A DNA stretch of 64,000 nucleotides from Streptomyces sp. S4.7 (GTDB lineage: Bacteria; Actinomycetota; Actinomycetes; Streptomycetales; Streptomycetaceae): positions 2,790,001-2,854,000 of the forward strand of contig NZ_CP048397.1 in the NCBI RefSeq assembly GCF_010384365.1. Direction: 5' to 3'. Positions within the stretch are counted from its first letter, which is position 1; each line of letters opens with the position of its first letter. Shown here piece after piece: positions 35,997 to 46,602 of the stretch. The notes under the pieces were generated by a model. That model made no database searches. It was not told the DNA's origin and saw only the letters and a program-made list of their open reading frames with translations. A program made the translations under genes and the position numbers.

Positions 35997-37289
35997 TCAG
36001 TTCCAGGTTCGCGTGCGCAGCGGGAGGGCCGCGTCGCCCGATTCCCGGGACCGCACCGCCAGGATCTGGTTGACGCCGATTCTGTTGTGTTCGAAGGAGA
36101 GGGCCGACGCGGCCATGTAGAGACGCCATACCCGGGCGCGGCCGGGTGAGGTGAGCCGGACCGCCTCGGGCCAGTGCCGCTCCAGATTCCGCACCCACTC
36201 CCGGAGCGTCAGCGCGTAGTGCTCACGAAGGGATTCGACGTCCCGGACCTCGAAGCCGGCCTCCTCCAGCGTTCCGACGGTGCGCCCGAGAGGGGCCAGT
36301 TCGCCGTCGGGGAAGACGTACGCGTCGATGAAGTCGTCGATGCGGTACTCCGACTCGTTCCGCTCGGGACGGCGCGCGATCTGGTGGTTGAGCAGCCGGC
36401 CGCCCGGCTTGAGGAGGGCGAAGAGGTCGGCGGCGTACTCGCGGTAGCGGACCGAGCCGACGTGTTCGGCCATGCCGATGGACGAGATGGCGTCGTACGG
36501 ACCGTCCCTGACGTCCCGGTAGTCCTGGACCCTGATCTCGATGCGGTCGGTCAGGCCCTCGTCCGCGATGCGCTTGCGCGCGTACGCGGCCTGTTCGCGG
36601 GAGAGCGTGACCCCGGTGACCTGGACGCCGTACTCGCGCGCCGCGTGGATGGCCATGGAGCCCCAGCCGCAGCCGACGTCGAGCAGCCGCTCGCCCTCCG
36701 TCAGCCCGAGCTTGCGGCAGACGAGGTCGAGCTTGTCGCGCTGGGCGTCCTCCAGCGTGGCACCCGGCTCCTCGAAGTAGGCGCACGAGTAGACCATCGA
36801 CGGTCCGAGGACCATCTCGTAGAAGTCGTTGCCCACGTCGTAGTGGTGGCTGATCGCCGCCCGGTCCCGGTGCTTGGTGTGCAGCGTGCCGCTTCTGCGC
36901 CGCACTTCCTCAGGAGGCGGCGGGGGCGGCGGCCAGGGTCCGGCGATCCGCGCGAGGCCCTTGGCGGCGGCGCGCATCCGCGGGTCGCGCAGCGGGTGCA
37001 CCGGGTCCTTGGCGTCGGCGCCCCGCTCCCAGAGGAGTCCGGCGATCAGTGACAGGGCCGCGTACAGATCACCGTCGATGTCGATCTCACCGGCCACCCA
37101 GCCGCGGGCCAGTCCCAACTCGCCCGGCTTCCACAGCAGACGGCGCAGGGCCCTGCGGTGCCGGACGACGAGTGTCGGCGCGCCCGGCGGGCCCGACTCG
37201 CTGCCGTCCCAGGCACGGATACGTACGGGGAGCGGGGCTCCCAGCAGTTCCTCGGCGAGAGTGGTCAGCCGCAGTGCGGCGTCGGCCAT
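35997..37289 (-). CDS. Cyclopropane-fatty-acid synthase-like SAM methyltransferase
   Basis: This 430-residue enzyme has an N-terminal helical domain (about residues 1-120) followed by a class-I SAM methyltransferase: motif I LLDVGCGWGSMAIHAA near residue 204, and SSIGMAEHVGSVRY containing the catalytic-type Glu/His. It ends with FPDGELAPLGRTVGTLEEAGFEVRDVESLREHYALTLREW, a signature of Cfa/mycolic-acid cyclopropane synthases. Such enzymes add a methylene bridge (or methyl group) to unsaturated acyl chains of membrane lipids. ATG 37289 has GGAGGT 7 bp upstream. It is a single-gene leftward unit with terminators on both sides. Confidence 0.9.
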   Translation of the reverse strand: MADAALRLTTLAEELLGAPLPVRIRAWDGSESGPPGAPTLVVRHRRALRRLLWKPGELGLARGWVAGEIDIDGDLYAALSLIAGLLWERGADAKDPVHPLRDPRMRAAAKGLARIAGPWPPPPPPPEEVRRRSGTLHTKHRDRAAISHHYDVGNDFYEMVLGPSMVYSCAYFEEPGATLEDAQRDKLDLVCRKLGLTEGERLLDVGCGWGSMAIHAAREYGVQVTGVTLSREQAAYARKRIADEGLTDRIEIRVQDYRDVRDGPYDAISSIGMAEHVGSVRYREYAADLFALLKPGGRLLNHQIARRPERNESEYRIDDFIDAYVFPDGELAPLGRTVGTLEEAGFEVRDVESLREHYALTLREWVRNLERHWPEAVRLTSPGRARVWRLYMAASALSFEHNRIGVNQILAVRSRESGDAALPLRTRTWN

Positions 37290-37481
37290 GGCGCACACCT
37301 CCGTGAAAGGGATCCCAGAAATGCTCAACTCACACGTGAACACCGCCGACGGGGTGTCGCAGTCCCGGCAGCGCGCAATGGGTGGGCAAAAATAGCTGCA
37401 CAGGCCATCGATCTTGTACCGACTTCTACCGATGCACACCCTTACCTGGTATGTCGTACCCATCTACGGCCCGGGCGCACG

Positions 37482-37523
37482 CGAAAGGGCCGCCCGCACC
37501 ACGGATGGCGGGCGGCCCTTTCG
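37482..37523. terminator. 16-bp stem terminator of ndh
   Basis: CGAAAGGGCCGCCCGC pairs perfectly with 37508-37523 around a 10-base loop, 24 bp after the ndh stop. It separates ndh from the downstream methyltransferase gene on the same strand. Confidence 0.88.
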
Positions 37524-37546
37524 AGTGGGCGGGGAAGTGCGCGCGG

Positions 37547-38977
37547 TCAGGAAGCCTTGACCCTCGTCCCGGCCTCGGCCTTCACCTGCTCGGAGTCCGA
37601 GCCGGACCCGGGCTTCGGCGCGACGGAGGCCTGACGCGCCGGCGCCGGCTTGGCCGCCTCGTAGAACTCCTCGCGCGGCGTCTCCATGGCGCCGAGCGAG
37701 ACGACCTCGCGCTTGAGGAACGCCGAGAGCGTCCAGTCGGCGAAGACGCGGATCTTGCGGTTCCAGGTCGGCATCGCCATGCCGTGGTAGCCGCGGTGCA
37801 TGTACCAGGCCAGCCGGCCACGGAACTTGATCTTCATCTTGCCGACGACGATCATCGCGACACCCTTGTGCATGCCCAGACCCGCGACCGCGCCCTTGTT
37901 CGCGTGGCTGTACTCCTGCTGCGGGAAGCCCCGCAGACCGGAGATCACGTTGTCGCCGAGGACCTTCGACTGACGCAGCGCGTGCTGGGCGTTCGGCGGG
38001 CACCAGGCGTTCTCGACACCGGCCCGGCGGGCGGCCATGTCGGGGACCTGGGCGTTGTCACCGGCGGCCCAGATGTAGTCGGTGCCCCGCACCTGGAGCT
38101 TGGCATCGGTGTCGACGTGACCGCGCGGGCCGAGCGGCAGACCGTAGCGGGCGAGCGCCGGGTTGGGCTTGACGCCCGCGGTCCACACGATCGTGTTGGA
38201 GTCGACCTCCAGGCCGTTGCCCAGCACCACACGGCCGTCGACGCAGGACTCCATGCCGGTCTTGAGGTAGACCTCGACGCCGCGGCTCTCCAGGTGCTCC
38301 TTGCCCCAGGAGCCGAGCTTCGGGCCGACCTCGGGAAGGATCTTGTCGGCGACGTCGACGAGCAGGAAGCGCATGTCCTCGCGCTTGACGCTCGTGTAGT
38401 ACTTCGCGGCGTCGCGCGCCAGGTCCTCGACCTCGCCGACGGTCTCGGCGCCGGCGAAGCCGCCGCCGACGAAGACGAAGGTCAGCGCCTTGCGGCGGAC
38501 CTCCTCGTCGGTCGTGGAGTCGGCCTTGTCGAGCTGTTCGAGCACGTGGTTCCGCAGGCCGATCGCCTCCTCGATGCCCTTCATGCCGATGCCCTGCTCG
38601 GCGAGGCCGGGGATCGGGAAGGTACGGGAGACGGCGCCGAGCGCGACGATCAGATAGTCGAAGGGCAGCTCATAGGCCTCACCGACGAGCGGGGAGACCG
38701 TGGCGACCTTGCGGTCCTGGTCGATGGTCGTGACCCGGCCGGTGAGCACCTCAGCCTTGGGCAGCACGCGTCGCAGCGGTACGACGACGTGCCGAGGCGA
38801 GATGTTCCCGGCTGCGGCTTCGGGGAGGAAGGGCTGGTACGTCATGTACGAGCGGGGGTCGACAACGGTGACCGTCGCCTCCCCGTAGCGCATCTTCTTC
38901 AGAATGCGACGAGCTGCGTACAGGCCTACGTACCCTCCGCCTACAACAAGGATCCTGGGACGCTCCGTGGTGCTCAT
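37547..38977 (-). CDS. ndh: Type II NADH dehydrogenase (NDH-2)
   Basis: This 476-residue single-subunit flavoenzyme of the respiratory chain oxidises NADH and reduces quinone without proton pumping. The FAD-binding GGGYVGLYAAR is at residues 13-23 and the NADH-binding VGGGFAGAETVGE near residue 167. Family segments PFLPEAAAGN, AAGDNAQVPD and NAQHALRQSK are present. The C-terminal region, with several aromatic/basic segments (GRLAWYMHRGYHGM), is the likely membrane anchor. Its 421-bp upstream gap holds a Rex-type operator, which fits redox control. Its own terminator follows immediately. Confidence 0.94.
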   Translation of the reverse strand: MSTTERPRILVVGGGYVGLYAARRILKKMRYGEATVTVVDPRSYMTYQPFLPEAAAGNISPRHVVVPLRRVLPKAEVLTGRVTTIDQDRKVATVSPLVGEAYELPFDYLIVALGAVSRTFPIPGLAEQGIGMKGIEEAIGLRNHVLEQLDKADSTTDEEVRRKALTFVFVGGGFAGAETVGEVEDLARDAAKYYTSVKREDMRFLLVDVADKILPEVGPKLGSWGKEHLESRGVEVYLKTGMESCVDGRVVLGNGLEVDSNTIVWTAGVKPNPALARYGLPLGPRGHVDTDAKLQVRGTDYIWAAGDNAQVPDMAARRAGVENAWCPPNAQHALRQSKVLGDNVISGLRGFPQQEYSHANKGAVAGLGMHKGVAMIVVGKMKIKFRGRLAWYMHRGYHGMAMPTWNRKIRVFADWTLSAFLKREVVSLGAMETPREEFYEAAKPAPARQASVAPKPGSGSDSEQVKAEAGTRVKAS

Positions 38978-39284
38978 GCCATCGAGTATCCACCTGCCCA
39001 GGAGGGGGTGCTCGTGAGCCCCTTCACAAGCACCCCCCATACCTCTGCTACACTGCGCGGCCCGCGTGATCCACCTCATGGTTCCGCGGTGGAACCAGGC
39101 GGTGTCCCCGGACGTTCGGCACCCCTCGTGAGCTGGCCCTTGAGCGGTTCGGCGGGGGTGGACCACAGGGTGGTTCACACGCCCGCAACACCGCCGGTAC
39201 GGCCCGTTGACCGGCCGCGCAGAGGCGCCGGGCCGGTGCCGGCGGCCCCCGGAGAGTGATGTGCGCCCAACCCGGCGTTTTTCC

Positions 39285-39302
39285 TTGTGAAGAACTTCAC
39301 GA
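39285..39302. promoter_or_regulatory. Rex operator-like site upstream of ndh
   Basis: TTGTGAA, four bases, then TTCACGA matches the actinomycete Rex operator TTGTGAANNNNTTCACAA at all but one position. Rex is an NADH/NAD+-sensing repressor that controls respiratory genes in Streptomyces. The site is in the gap 38978-39398, about 310 bp before the ndh start codon and closest to no other promoter, because the upstream gene ends at 39399. I see no other coding signal in that gap. Confidence 0.75.
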
Positions 39303-39398
39303 ACTTCGTTCCGGAGTGCGGCTCAGAGACCCCGTAAGACCCCCGTAAAGGCGTTCGGGGCGCCCGACGGGCCCCCGCGACGGGCCCCCGTCACCCGC

Positions 39399-40325
39399 TC
39401 AGGCGATCGACCAGCCGATGCCGTCGAGGATGTCGTGCTCACTGACGACAACCTCCCGCGCACCGGTCCGTTCCATGATCGTGAGCAGGATCAGCGCACC
39501 CGCCACGATCACGTCCACCCGCCCCGGATGCATCACCGGGATCGTCGCGCGTTCGGCGTGGGTGGAGGACAGCAGCGTCGCGGTGATCTCGCGGACCGTC
39601 TCGAAGGGGATGCGCGAGTGGTGGATCACTTGCGAGTCGTACGCCGTCAGGCCCAGCGCGATCGCCGCGACCGTGGTGACGGAGCCGGCGAGGCCGACGA
39701 GGGTGCGGGCCTCGCCGAACGGGACGTCCCGCGCCGCCGTGTCGAGGGCGGTGGCGATGTCCGCGCGCAGGGCGGTGATGTCGGCAGGGGTGGCCGGGTC
39801 GGCCGGACGGTGCCGCTCGGTCAGCCGTACACAGCCGACGTCGACCGACCGGGCCGCGGTGACGCGGTCGGACCCGACGACGAACTCGGTGGAGCCGCCG
39901 CCGATGTCCACGACCAGATAGGGCTTCTCCAGATCGGTGCGGCCGGTCAGCTCCCTGGTGGCGCCGGTGAAGGAGAACTCCGCCTCCTGGTCGCCGGTGA
40001 TCACCTCGGGTTCGACACCGAGGATGTCGAGGACGCCGCGGACGAACTCGTCGCGGTTCTCGGCGTCGCGGGAGGCGGAGGTGGCCACGAAGCGGATCCG
40101 GTCCACACCGTGTTCCTTGATGACGTCCGCGTACTCGCGGCAGGCCGCGAAGGTGCGCTCCAGCGCCTCCGGGGCGAGCCGGCCCGTACGGTCGACGCCC
40201 TGGCCGAGCCGCACGATCGTCATGCGCCGGTCCAGGTCGACGAGTTCGCCGGTGGCGGGGTCGGCGTCGGCGACCAGGAGCCGGATGGAGTTGGTACCGC
40301 AGTCGATCGCCGCGACCCTGGTCAT
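39399..40325 (-). CDS. Ppx/GppA exopolyphosphatase family phosphatase
   Basis: This 308-residue protein of the Ppx/GppA branch of the actin-like ATPase superfamily has its phosphate 1 motif as AIDCGTNSIRLLVAD (residues 6-20). It has the ASRDAENRDEF-type catalytic helix, the VVDIGGGSTEFV phosphate 2 motif near residue 137, and the adenosine motif LAGSVTTVAAIALG. It hydrolyses polyphosphate or (p)ppGpp-related guanosine pentaphosphate. It overlaps the DUF501 gene by 4 bp and belongs to a conserved divIC-DUF501-ppx-type operon. Confidence 0.92.
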   Translation of the reverse strand: MTRVAAIDCGTNSIRLLVADADPATGELVDLDRRMTIVRLGQGVDRTGRLAPEALERTFAACREYADVIKEHGVDRIRFVATSASRDAENRDEFVRGVLDILGVEPEVITGDQEAEFSFTGATRELTGRTDLEKPYLVVDIGGGSTEFVVGSDRVTAARSVDVGCVRLTERHRPADPATPADITALRADIATALDTAARDVPFGEARTLVGLAGSVTTVAAIALGLTAYDSQVIHHSRIPFETVREITATLLSSTHAERATIPVMHPGRVDVIVAGALILLTIMERTGAREVVVSEHDILDGIGWSIA

Positions 40326-40906
40326 ACGGTCTCTCCCTCGGGGCCGGCCGGGGTGTCTCCCCCGGCGGGTTCATCGGTGGGTCCGTCGTTTGTGAACGGG
40401 ATCACACAGGGGCCCTTGCGCCACCACTCGGGCAGCATCGCCAGCGCCTCGTCACCCAGCGGGTTCACTCCCGGGCCCGCCGCGAGCGAGTGGCCGACCA
40501 GCACGTGCAGGCACTTCACCCGGTCCGGCATGCCGCCCGCGCTCGGGAAGCCCGCCAGCAGCTCGATCGCGTCGCGGCGCGCGAGGTAGTCCTCGTGGGC
40601 CTTGCGGTACGCGGCGGCCAACTCGGGTTCGGACGCGAGGCGTTCGGTCATCTCCTTCATGACACCGTTCGCCTCCAGCGTGCCGATGGCCGAGGCCGCG
40701 CGCGGGCAGGTCAGGTAGTAGAGCGTCGGGAACGGCGTGCCGTCGGGCAGCCGCGGGGCGGTCTCCACCACATCGGGCTGCCCGCAGGGGCAGCGGTGCG
40801 CGATGGCGCGCAGACCGCGCGGGGGCCGGCCGAGCTGTTGTCCGAACGCCGCGACGTCCGCCTCGGTGGGTTCGGTGCGTTCGGTCTGCGGAGGGGGCGT
40901 ATCCAT
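40322..40906 (-). CDS. DUF501 family protein
   Basis: This 194-residue DUF501 protein carries the family hallmarks RAIAHRCPCGQPDVVETAPRLPDGTPFPTLYYLTCPRA near residues 33-70 and MPDRVKCLHVLVGHSLA near residue 130. The Cys-x-Cys and later Cys/His residues could form a small metal site. Its function is unknown. In actinobacteria it occurs between the septum protein DivIC and the Ppx phosphatase, as here, suggesting a link to division or stress. Its stop overlaps the ppx start by 4 bp. Confidence 0.92.
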   Translation of the reverse strand: MDTPPPQTERTEPTEADVAAFGQQLGRPPRGLRAIAHRCPCGQPDVVETAPRLPDGTPFPTLYYLTCPRAASAIGTLEANGVMKEMTERLASEPELAAAYRKAHEDYLARRDAIELLAGFPSAGGMPDRVKCLHVLVGHSLAAGPGVNPLGDEALAMLPEWWRKGPCVIPFTNDGPTDEPAGGDTPAGPEGETV

Positions 40907-40929
40907 ACCTGCGTCGGTTTCCTTGGTGT

Positions 40930-41403
40930 CTATCTGTCCGTCCGGTCGGCGCTGTCGACGCCGTCCAGGAGATTGGAGTACCAGGGCCGGTCGGCCGCGC
41001 CCTGGTCGGTGCGGCGCTCCTCGGCCGCCCGGGGGTCGGACATGATGTAGCCGGTCTCCCCCGGCATCACGTAGTGCAGATGCTCGCGCGCCAGGCGCTG
41101 GATGTACGCGTCGTCCTGGAGGCGGGCCTTCTCGTCGCGCAGCTCCTCGACCCGCTGCCGGGCCTCCTGTGTCAGCCGCTGCTGCTCGGCGATCTCGCCG
41201 CGCTGCGACACGTACTGCCGCATCGGGTAGGCGAGCGCCACGATCAGCGAGCAGACGACGAGCACGAGGAACGCGGCGCGTCCGGTGAGCCGGGAGCGGC
41301 GGGCCTGCCTGCGGGTCTGCGAGCGGTAGACCCGGGCGGCGGTCTGCTCGCCCAGAATCCTGATCTTGGTCGCGGTGGAGAACCGGTCCCGGTTCGCGGC
41401 CAT
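40930..41403 (-). CDS. divIC: Septum formation initiator family protein (DivIC/FtsB)
   Basis: This 157-residue bitopic membrane protein has a basic cytoplasmic N-terminus (QTRRQARRSRLTGR), one transmembrane segment at about residues 43-60 (AAFLVLVVCSLIVALAY), and a coiled coil (about 70-105: EIAEQQRLTQEARQRVEELRDEKARLQ). The short FtsB-like ending LAREHLHYVMPGETGYI follows. It is part of the divisome with FtsL, needed for sporulation septation in Streptomyces. ATG 41403 has GGGAGG at good spacing. It lies downstream of eno with a 198-bp gap and leads the DUF501-ppx operon. Confidence 0.9.
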   Translation of the reverse strand: MAANRDRFSTATKIRILGEQTAARVYRSQTRRQARRSRLTGRAAFLVLVVCSLIVALAYPMRQYVSQRGEIAEQQRLTQEARQRVEELRDEKARLQDDAYIQRLAREHLHYVMPGETGYIMSDPRAAEERRTDQGAADRPWYSNLLDGVDSADRTDR

Positions 41404-41601
41404 GGTCCCGCCTCCCTCAGAGGTCTGAGCGGGCCTCGTACCTCCGGTACTGCCGTACTGCCTCTGTACGCGCGTACGTCCCCGGACACGGTACGGGACC
41501 GGGGACGGGGACGTACGCACGACTGGCTGTGCCGGGCCGGGCCGGAGGCCGGATCAGGTGCTCGGGGGATCGGCCCCGGCGAGGACCGGCCCTGGCGCAG
41601 G

Positions 41602-43134
<1,533 letters not shown>

Positions 43135-43812
43135 TCAGCTCAGGTGGAACTGCTGACCCGGAAAGATCTCGTCCGCCTTCTCGATGATGTCCTTGTTCAG
43201 CTTGAAGAGCTTCTTCCAGCCGCCTTCGACCTTCTTCGTCTCGGCGATCTTGGAGAGGGTGTCGCCGGCCTTGACCTTGTACTCGCCGTCGCCCTTCTTG
43301 ACCGGACCGCGCGCCTCACCACGCGAGGCGGGCTGCTCCTGCTCTGCGCGCGGCTCGGACTTCTGCGGGGCCGGCCGGGCCTCCGGGGCGGACTGCTCCG
43401 GGGCCGGTTCGGCGGAGCCGGCGTCGTTCGAGGCGTTGGACAGGCCGACGCCGCAGCTCGGCCAGGCACCCTTGCCCTGGCCCGCCAGGACCTTCTCGGC
43501 GATCTGTATCTGCTGGGACTTCGACGCCTGGTCGGCGCTGGAGGCGAAGGCGCTGCCGCCGTACGCGGCCCAGGTGGAGGCCGAGAACTGGAGGCCGCCG
43601 TAGTAGCCGTTGCCGGTGTTGATCGACCAGTCGCCGCCGGACTCGCACTGGGCGACGGCGTCCCACTCGGAGGTGGTGGCGGCGGAGGCGGAGGTGGCGC
43701 CGAGCAGCGGGGCGGCGACAGCGGCACCGGTGATGCCGGCGAGCGTGGCGTAGCGGACGGTCTTGGAGGGACGGCGGTGCTTGCCCTTGCCGGAGTTGCT
43801 GGAAAACAGCAT
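43135..43812 (-). CDS. rpfA: Resuscitation-promoting factor with LysM domain
   Basis: This secreted 225-residue muralytic protein has a signal peptide (basic start, hydrophobic core about residues 24-40, AxA site near 46). An Rpf transglycosylase-like domain follows at about residues 47-123, with catalytic Glu in [11 protein letters not shown] and [20 protein letters not shown] Pro/Glu/Ala-rich linker leads to a C-terminal LysM domain (about 177-225: [17 protein letters not shown], then PGQQFHLS). It cleaves peptidoglycan during spore germination and growth. ATG 43812 follows AGGAG by 7 bp. A c-di-AMP riboswitch lies directly upstream, as known for S. coelicolor rpfA, so the name is well supported. 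Confidence 0.93.
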   Translation of the reverse strand: MLFSSNSGKGKHRRPSKTVRYATLAGITGAAVAAPLLGATSASAATTSEWDAVAQCESGGDWSINTGNGYYGGLQFSASTWAAYGGSAFASSADQASKSQQIQIAEKVLAGQGKGAWPSCGVGLSNASNDAGSAEPAPEQSAPEARPAPQKSEPRAEQEQPASRGEARGPVKKGDGEYKVKAGDTLSKIAETKKVEGGWKKLFKLNKDIIEKADEIFPGQQFHLS

Positions 43813-43827
43813 GCGTGATCTCCTCAC

Positions 43828-44031
43828 CGACGCCTGCGAGGTGAGCTGTCGGGTTCGGGCCAAGTGAGTTGCCCGGCCGTGCGGCCCGGGAACGTCTTCA
43901 CGTCCCCCTGCGCACGGCTGCACCCCGAGCCGGCCGTGATGACCGGCACTTACCTGTGGGTCCCCCGCTCCTGCCTTCGGCGCTTGACGCGACGAGTACT
44001 CCCCCCGACCGACGGCAGGATTCGGCGTGAC
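43828..44031 (-). ncRNA. c-di-AMP (ydaO/yuaA) riboswitch
   Basis: On the rpfA-coding strand the leader begins CGCCGAATCCTGCC and includes GGCAGGAGCGGGGGACCCAC about 65 bases later. It closes with CCCGAACCCGACAGCTCACC near its 3' end, ending just before the ribosome site of rpfA. These conserved segments are those of the ydaO/yuaA c-di-AMP riboswitch, described upstream of S. coelicolor rpfA. Binding of c-di-AMP is expected to turn off or reduce rpfA expression. The strongest support is the paired motifs; exact ends are approximate. Confidence 0.9.
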
Positions 44032-44077
44032 GGTCGACGGTGCCCGCGGTGCGAGCGGTTCAGACCGTAAACACAGA

Positions 44078-44112
44078 CATCCCGGATGTTCAAAGACGGA
44101 ACATCCGGGATG
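44078..44112. terminator. 14-bp stem terminator between the two rpf genes
   Basis: CATCCCGGATGTTC pairs perfectly with GAACATCCGGGATG around a 7-base loop. It ends the upstream rpf transcript (stop near 44251) and lies just before the riboswitch, so rpfA has its own promoter between the two. Confidence 0.8.
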
Positions 44113-44250
44113 ATTCACCCATCCCGCCCCAGGGAAACCTCTGTTTACGCAGGTCGGGAAGGGCCCGGGGCAAGCCACCGGGCAGACCGTGTCAGTTGGG
44201 ACGAAGAGACGCTTGTCTCACTTACGCAGATGCGGACATAGCCCGCTTAA

Positions 44251-45195
44251 CTACCCCTGCTTCGCGGTCAGATCGAGGCTCTGGCCGGGCAGGATCAGAT
44301 CGGCGTCGGAGCCCACGACCTCGCGGTTCGCCTCGTAGAGGGCGGGCCAGCCGCCCTCCACCTTCTGCTCGTCGGCGATGGCCCACAGGTTGTCGCCGGT
44401 GCGGACGGTGTACGAGCCGTCCTCGGCCACGTCGCCGCGCGCCGAATCGTCACCCCGTGAGGCATGGCGGCCACTTTCACGCTCTTCGCCGGACTTACCT
44501 GGCTTGCCCGCTTCGGTCAACCCGTCCGTGCCGTCCGTGTCCGCCTCGGCCGACTCGCCCGAGCCGGTCGTCGCGTCGCTCTCGGGAGCGGGCTCGCCGC
44601 GGTGCTTGCCCTGGCCCGTGGAGGCCTCGGTGCTCGGCTCCGCGCTCGACTCCCCCGTAGCGGGCCTCTCGGCCCCGGAGGCGGAGTCCCGGCCGAACTG
44701 GCCCGAGGGGGGCGTCGACTCGGGAGCTGCGGGCAGGACGGCCGTCTCGTCCGGCTCGGGCTCCGCGGGCGCCTCGGGCTTCTCGGCGGCCTCGCCGGAG
44801 GACTCGCTGCCCGTATCGGTGTCCGCCGTGAGGCCGGTGATCAGCGCGCACGTCGGCCACGCGGCCGGTCCCTGCGCGGCGAGGATCTTCTCCGCGACGG
44901 CGATCTGCTGGCTCCGGCTGGCCTGGTCGGCGGTGGGGGCGTACGCCGTACCGCCGAAGTCGGCCCAGGTCTCCTGGGAGATCTGGAGTCCGCCGTAGTA
45001 CCCGTTGCCTAGGTCGGCGCTCCACATGCCGCCGCTCTCGCACTCGGCGACCCGGTCCCAGGTGGTGACGTCGGCCGCACTGGCGCCGGTCGCGCCGAGC
45101 AGCGGGATGGCGATCGCCGAGCCTGTCACCCCTGCCGCGACGACAAGAGCGGGGGCTTGGCGGGGCCGACGGTGCCGGCCGTTCCCGGAGCGCAT
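44251..45195 (-). CDS. Second resuscitation-promoting factor with LysM
   Basis: This 314-residue secreted Rpf has a signal peptide (residues 1-41; APALVVAAGVTGSAIAIPLLGATGASA) and an Rpf domain at about residues 42-118 with catalytic Glu in RVAECESGGMW and [20 protein letters not shown] long acidic, Ser/Thr/Glu-rich linker of about 130 residues follows, then a C-terminal LysM (about 265-314: YTVRTGDNLWAIADEQK and PGQSLDL). It is the upstream neighbour of rpfA and resembles the paired rpf genes of other Streptomyces. ATG 45195 has AAGGAAGG 7-8 bp upstream. It ends in a strong terminator. Confidence 0.92.
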   Translation of the reverse strand: MRSGNGRHRRPRQAPALVVAAGVTGSAIAIPLLGATGASAADVTTWDRVAECESGGMWSADLGNGYYGGLQISQETWADFGGTAYAPTADQASRSQQIAVAEKILAAQGPAAWPTCALITGLTADTDTGSESSGEAAEKPEAPAEPEPDETAVLPAAPESTPPSGQFGRDSASGAERPATGESSAEPSTEASTGQGKHRGEPAPESDATTGSGESAEADTDGTDGLTEAGKPGKSGEERESGRHASRGDDSARGDVAEDGSYTVRTGDNLWAIADEQKVEGGWPALYEANREVVGSDADLILPGQSLDLTAKQG

Positions 45196-45336
45196 GCGGT
45201 TGCCTTCCTTGAGACTGCTGAAACGTGAATTCCGAACACGTGACTGCTGAGACGGTCGTGAACGTAGCGGTACTCGAACGTCTGTCACAAGTCGATGCAG
45301 CGGAGATCACGTGAAAGTCACAGTGCTGACGTTCCG

Positions 45337-46602
45337 TCAGTCACGCACCGCTGTGAACTGCACCGGGAGCGTGCGCAGTCCACGCATGATGAGCCCACCA
45401 CGCCACCGCAAATCGGATGGATCGACCGCAAGTCGCAAGTCGGGCAAGCGGGTCAGCAGGGTGCGGAGCGCGATCTGCCCCTCCAGCCGGGCGAGCGGCG
45501 CGCCGAGGCAGTAGTGGATGCCGTGGCCGTATCCGAGGTGTTTGTTGTCACCGCGCGACAGGTCGAGCCGGTCCGGATCGGCGAAGCGTTCCGGGTCGCG
45601 GTTCGCGGCGGCGAGCACGACGAGGACGGGGTCGCCCACCGCGACGCTCTGCCCGCCGAGTTCGACGGGCTCGGTGGCGTAGCGCCAGGTGGCCAGCTCC
45701 ACCGGCCCGTCGTAGCGCAGCAGTTCCTCTGTCCCGGTCGCGAGCAGCGCGCTCTCGCCCGCGTCGAGCGAGCGCTGGAGCCGTGCGCGCTGATCGGGGT
45801 CGCGGAGCAGGGCGTACGTCCCGTTGCCCACCAGATTCACGGTGGTCTCGAACCCCGCGAAGAGAAGGATGAACGCCATCGCGGCGGCCTCGTTCTCGGT
45901 CAGGTGCTCGCCGTGGTCGCTCGCCCGGATCAGGCCGGAGATCAGGTCGTCGCCGGGGTCGTCCCGCTTGCGGTGGATGAGCTCGGCGAGGTAGCCGCGT
46001 ATCTTCTTCACGGACCGGGCGACGCCGCCGCGCGGTCCGCCGCCGTGCCGGATCATCATCCCGGCCCAGTCGCGGAAGTCGTCCTGGTCCTCGCGCGGGA
46101 CGCCGAGCAGGTCGCAGATCGCGTAGATGGGCAGCGGGAAGGCGAAGTCGTGGATGAGGTCGGCCTCCCCCTTCGCCGCGAAGGCGTCGATCAGATTGTC
46201 GGTCAACTCCTGCACGCGGGGCTCGAATTCGGCCACCCGCCGGGGTGTGAACGCCTGCGAGACCAGCCGCCGCAGCCGGGTGTGGTCGGGCGGGTCGATG
46301 TTCAGCAGGTGCGTCATCAACTCCGCGCCGCGCTCCCCCGGGATCCCCGTCTTCCCCTTGGCGTGCGCCTGCTCGGCGTGGTGCAGGGGGTTCTTGGACA
46401 GCCGGGGATCGGCGAGGGCGCGCCGGGCGTCCGCGTACCGCGTCACGAGCCACGCGTCGACCCCGCTGGGCAGCCGGGTGCGGTGTACGGGGGCGTGCTC
46501 GCGCAGCCAGGCGTAGGCGGGGTAGGGGTCGGTGGCGAACTCCCAGGTGAAGAGTTCGGGCGCGGGGGGCGGTGCGCCGGCGCCGGCGGGGCCGGCGGTC
46601 AC
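45337..46602 (-). CDS. Cytochrome P450, CYP107U-like
   Basis: This 421-residue class I bacterial P450 has an I-helix region LLFAGFETTVN (the usual AGxxT), K-helix EELLRYDGPV (ExxR intact) and heme loop LGYGHGIHYCLGAP with the proximal Cys. Overall it resembles the CYP107 family. Position next to two rpf genes and mazG matches S. coelicolor SCO3099 (CYP107U1), a P450 linked to sporulation and antibiotic production. It probably works with a ferredoxin encoded elsewhere. Its start overlaps the mazG stop by 4 bp, so the two genes are coupled. Confidence 0.9.
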   Translation of the reverse strand: MTAGPAGAGAPPPAPELFTWEFATDPYPAYAWLREHAPVHRTRLPSGVDAWLVTRYADARRALADPRLSKNPLHHAEQAHAKGKTGIPGERGAELMTHLLNIDPPDHTRLRRLVSQAFTPRRVAEFEPRVQELTDNLIDAFAAKGEADLIHDFAFPLPIYAICDLLGVPREDQDDFRDWAGMMIRHGGGPRGGVARSVKKIRGYLAELIHRKRDDPGDDLISGLIRASDHGEHLTENEAAAMAFILLFAGFETTVNLVGNGTYALLRDPDQRARLQRSLDAGESALLATGTEELLRYDGPVELATWRYATEPVELGGQSVAVGDPVLVVLAAANRDPERFADPDRLDLSRGDNKHLGYGHGIHYCLGAPLARLEGQIALRTLLTRLPDLRLAVDPSDLRWRGGLIMRGLRTLPVQFTAVRD

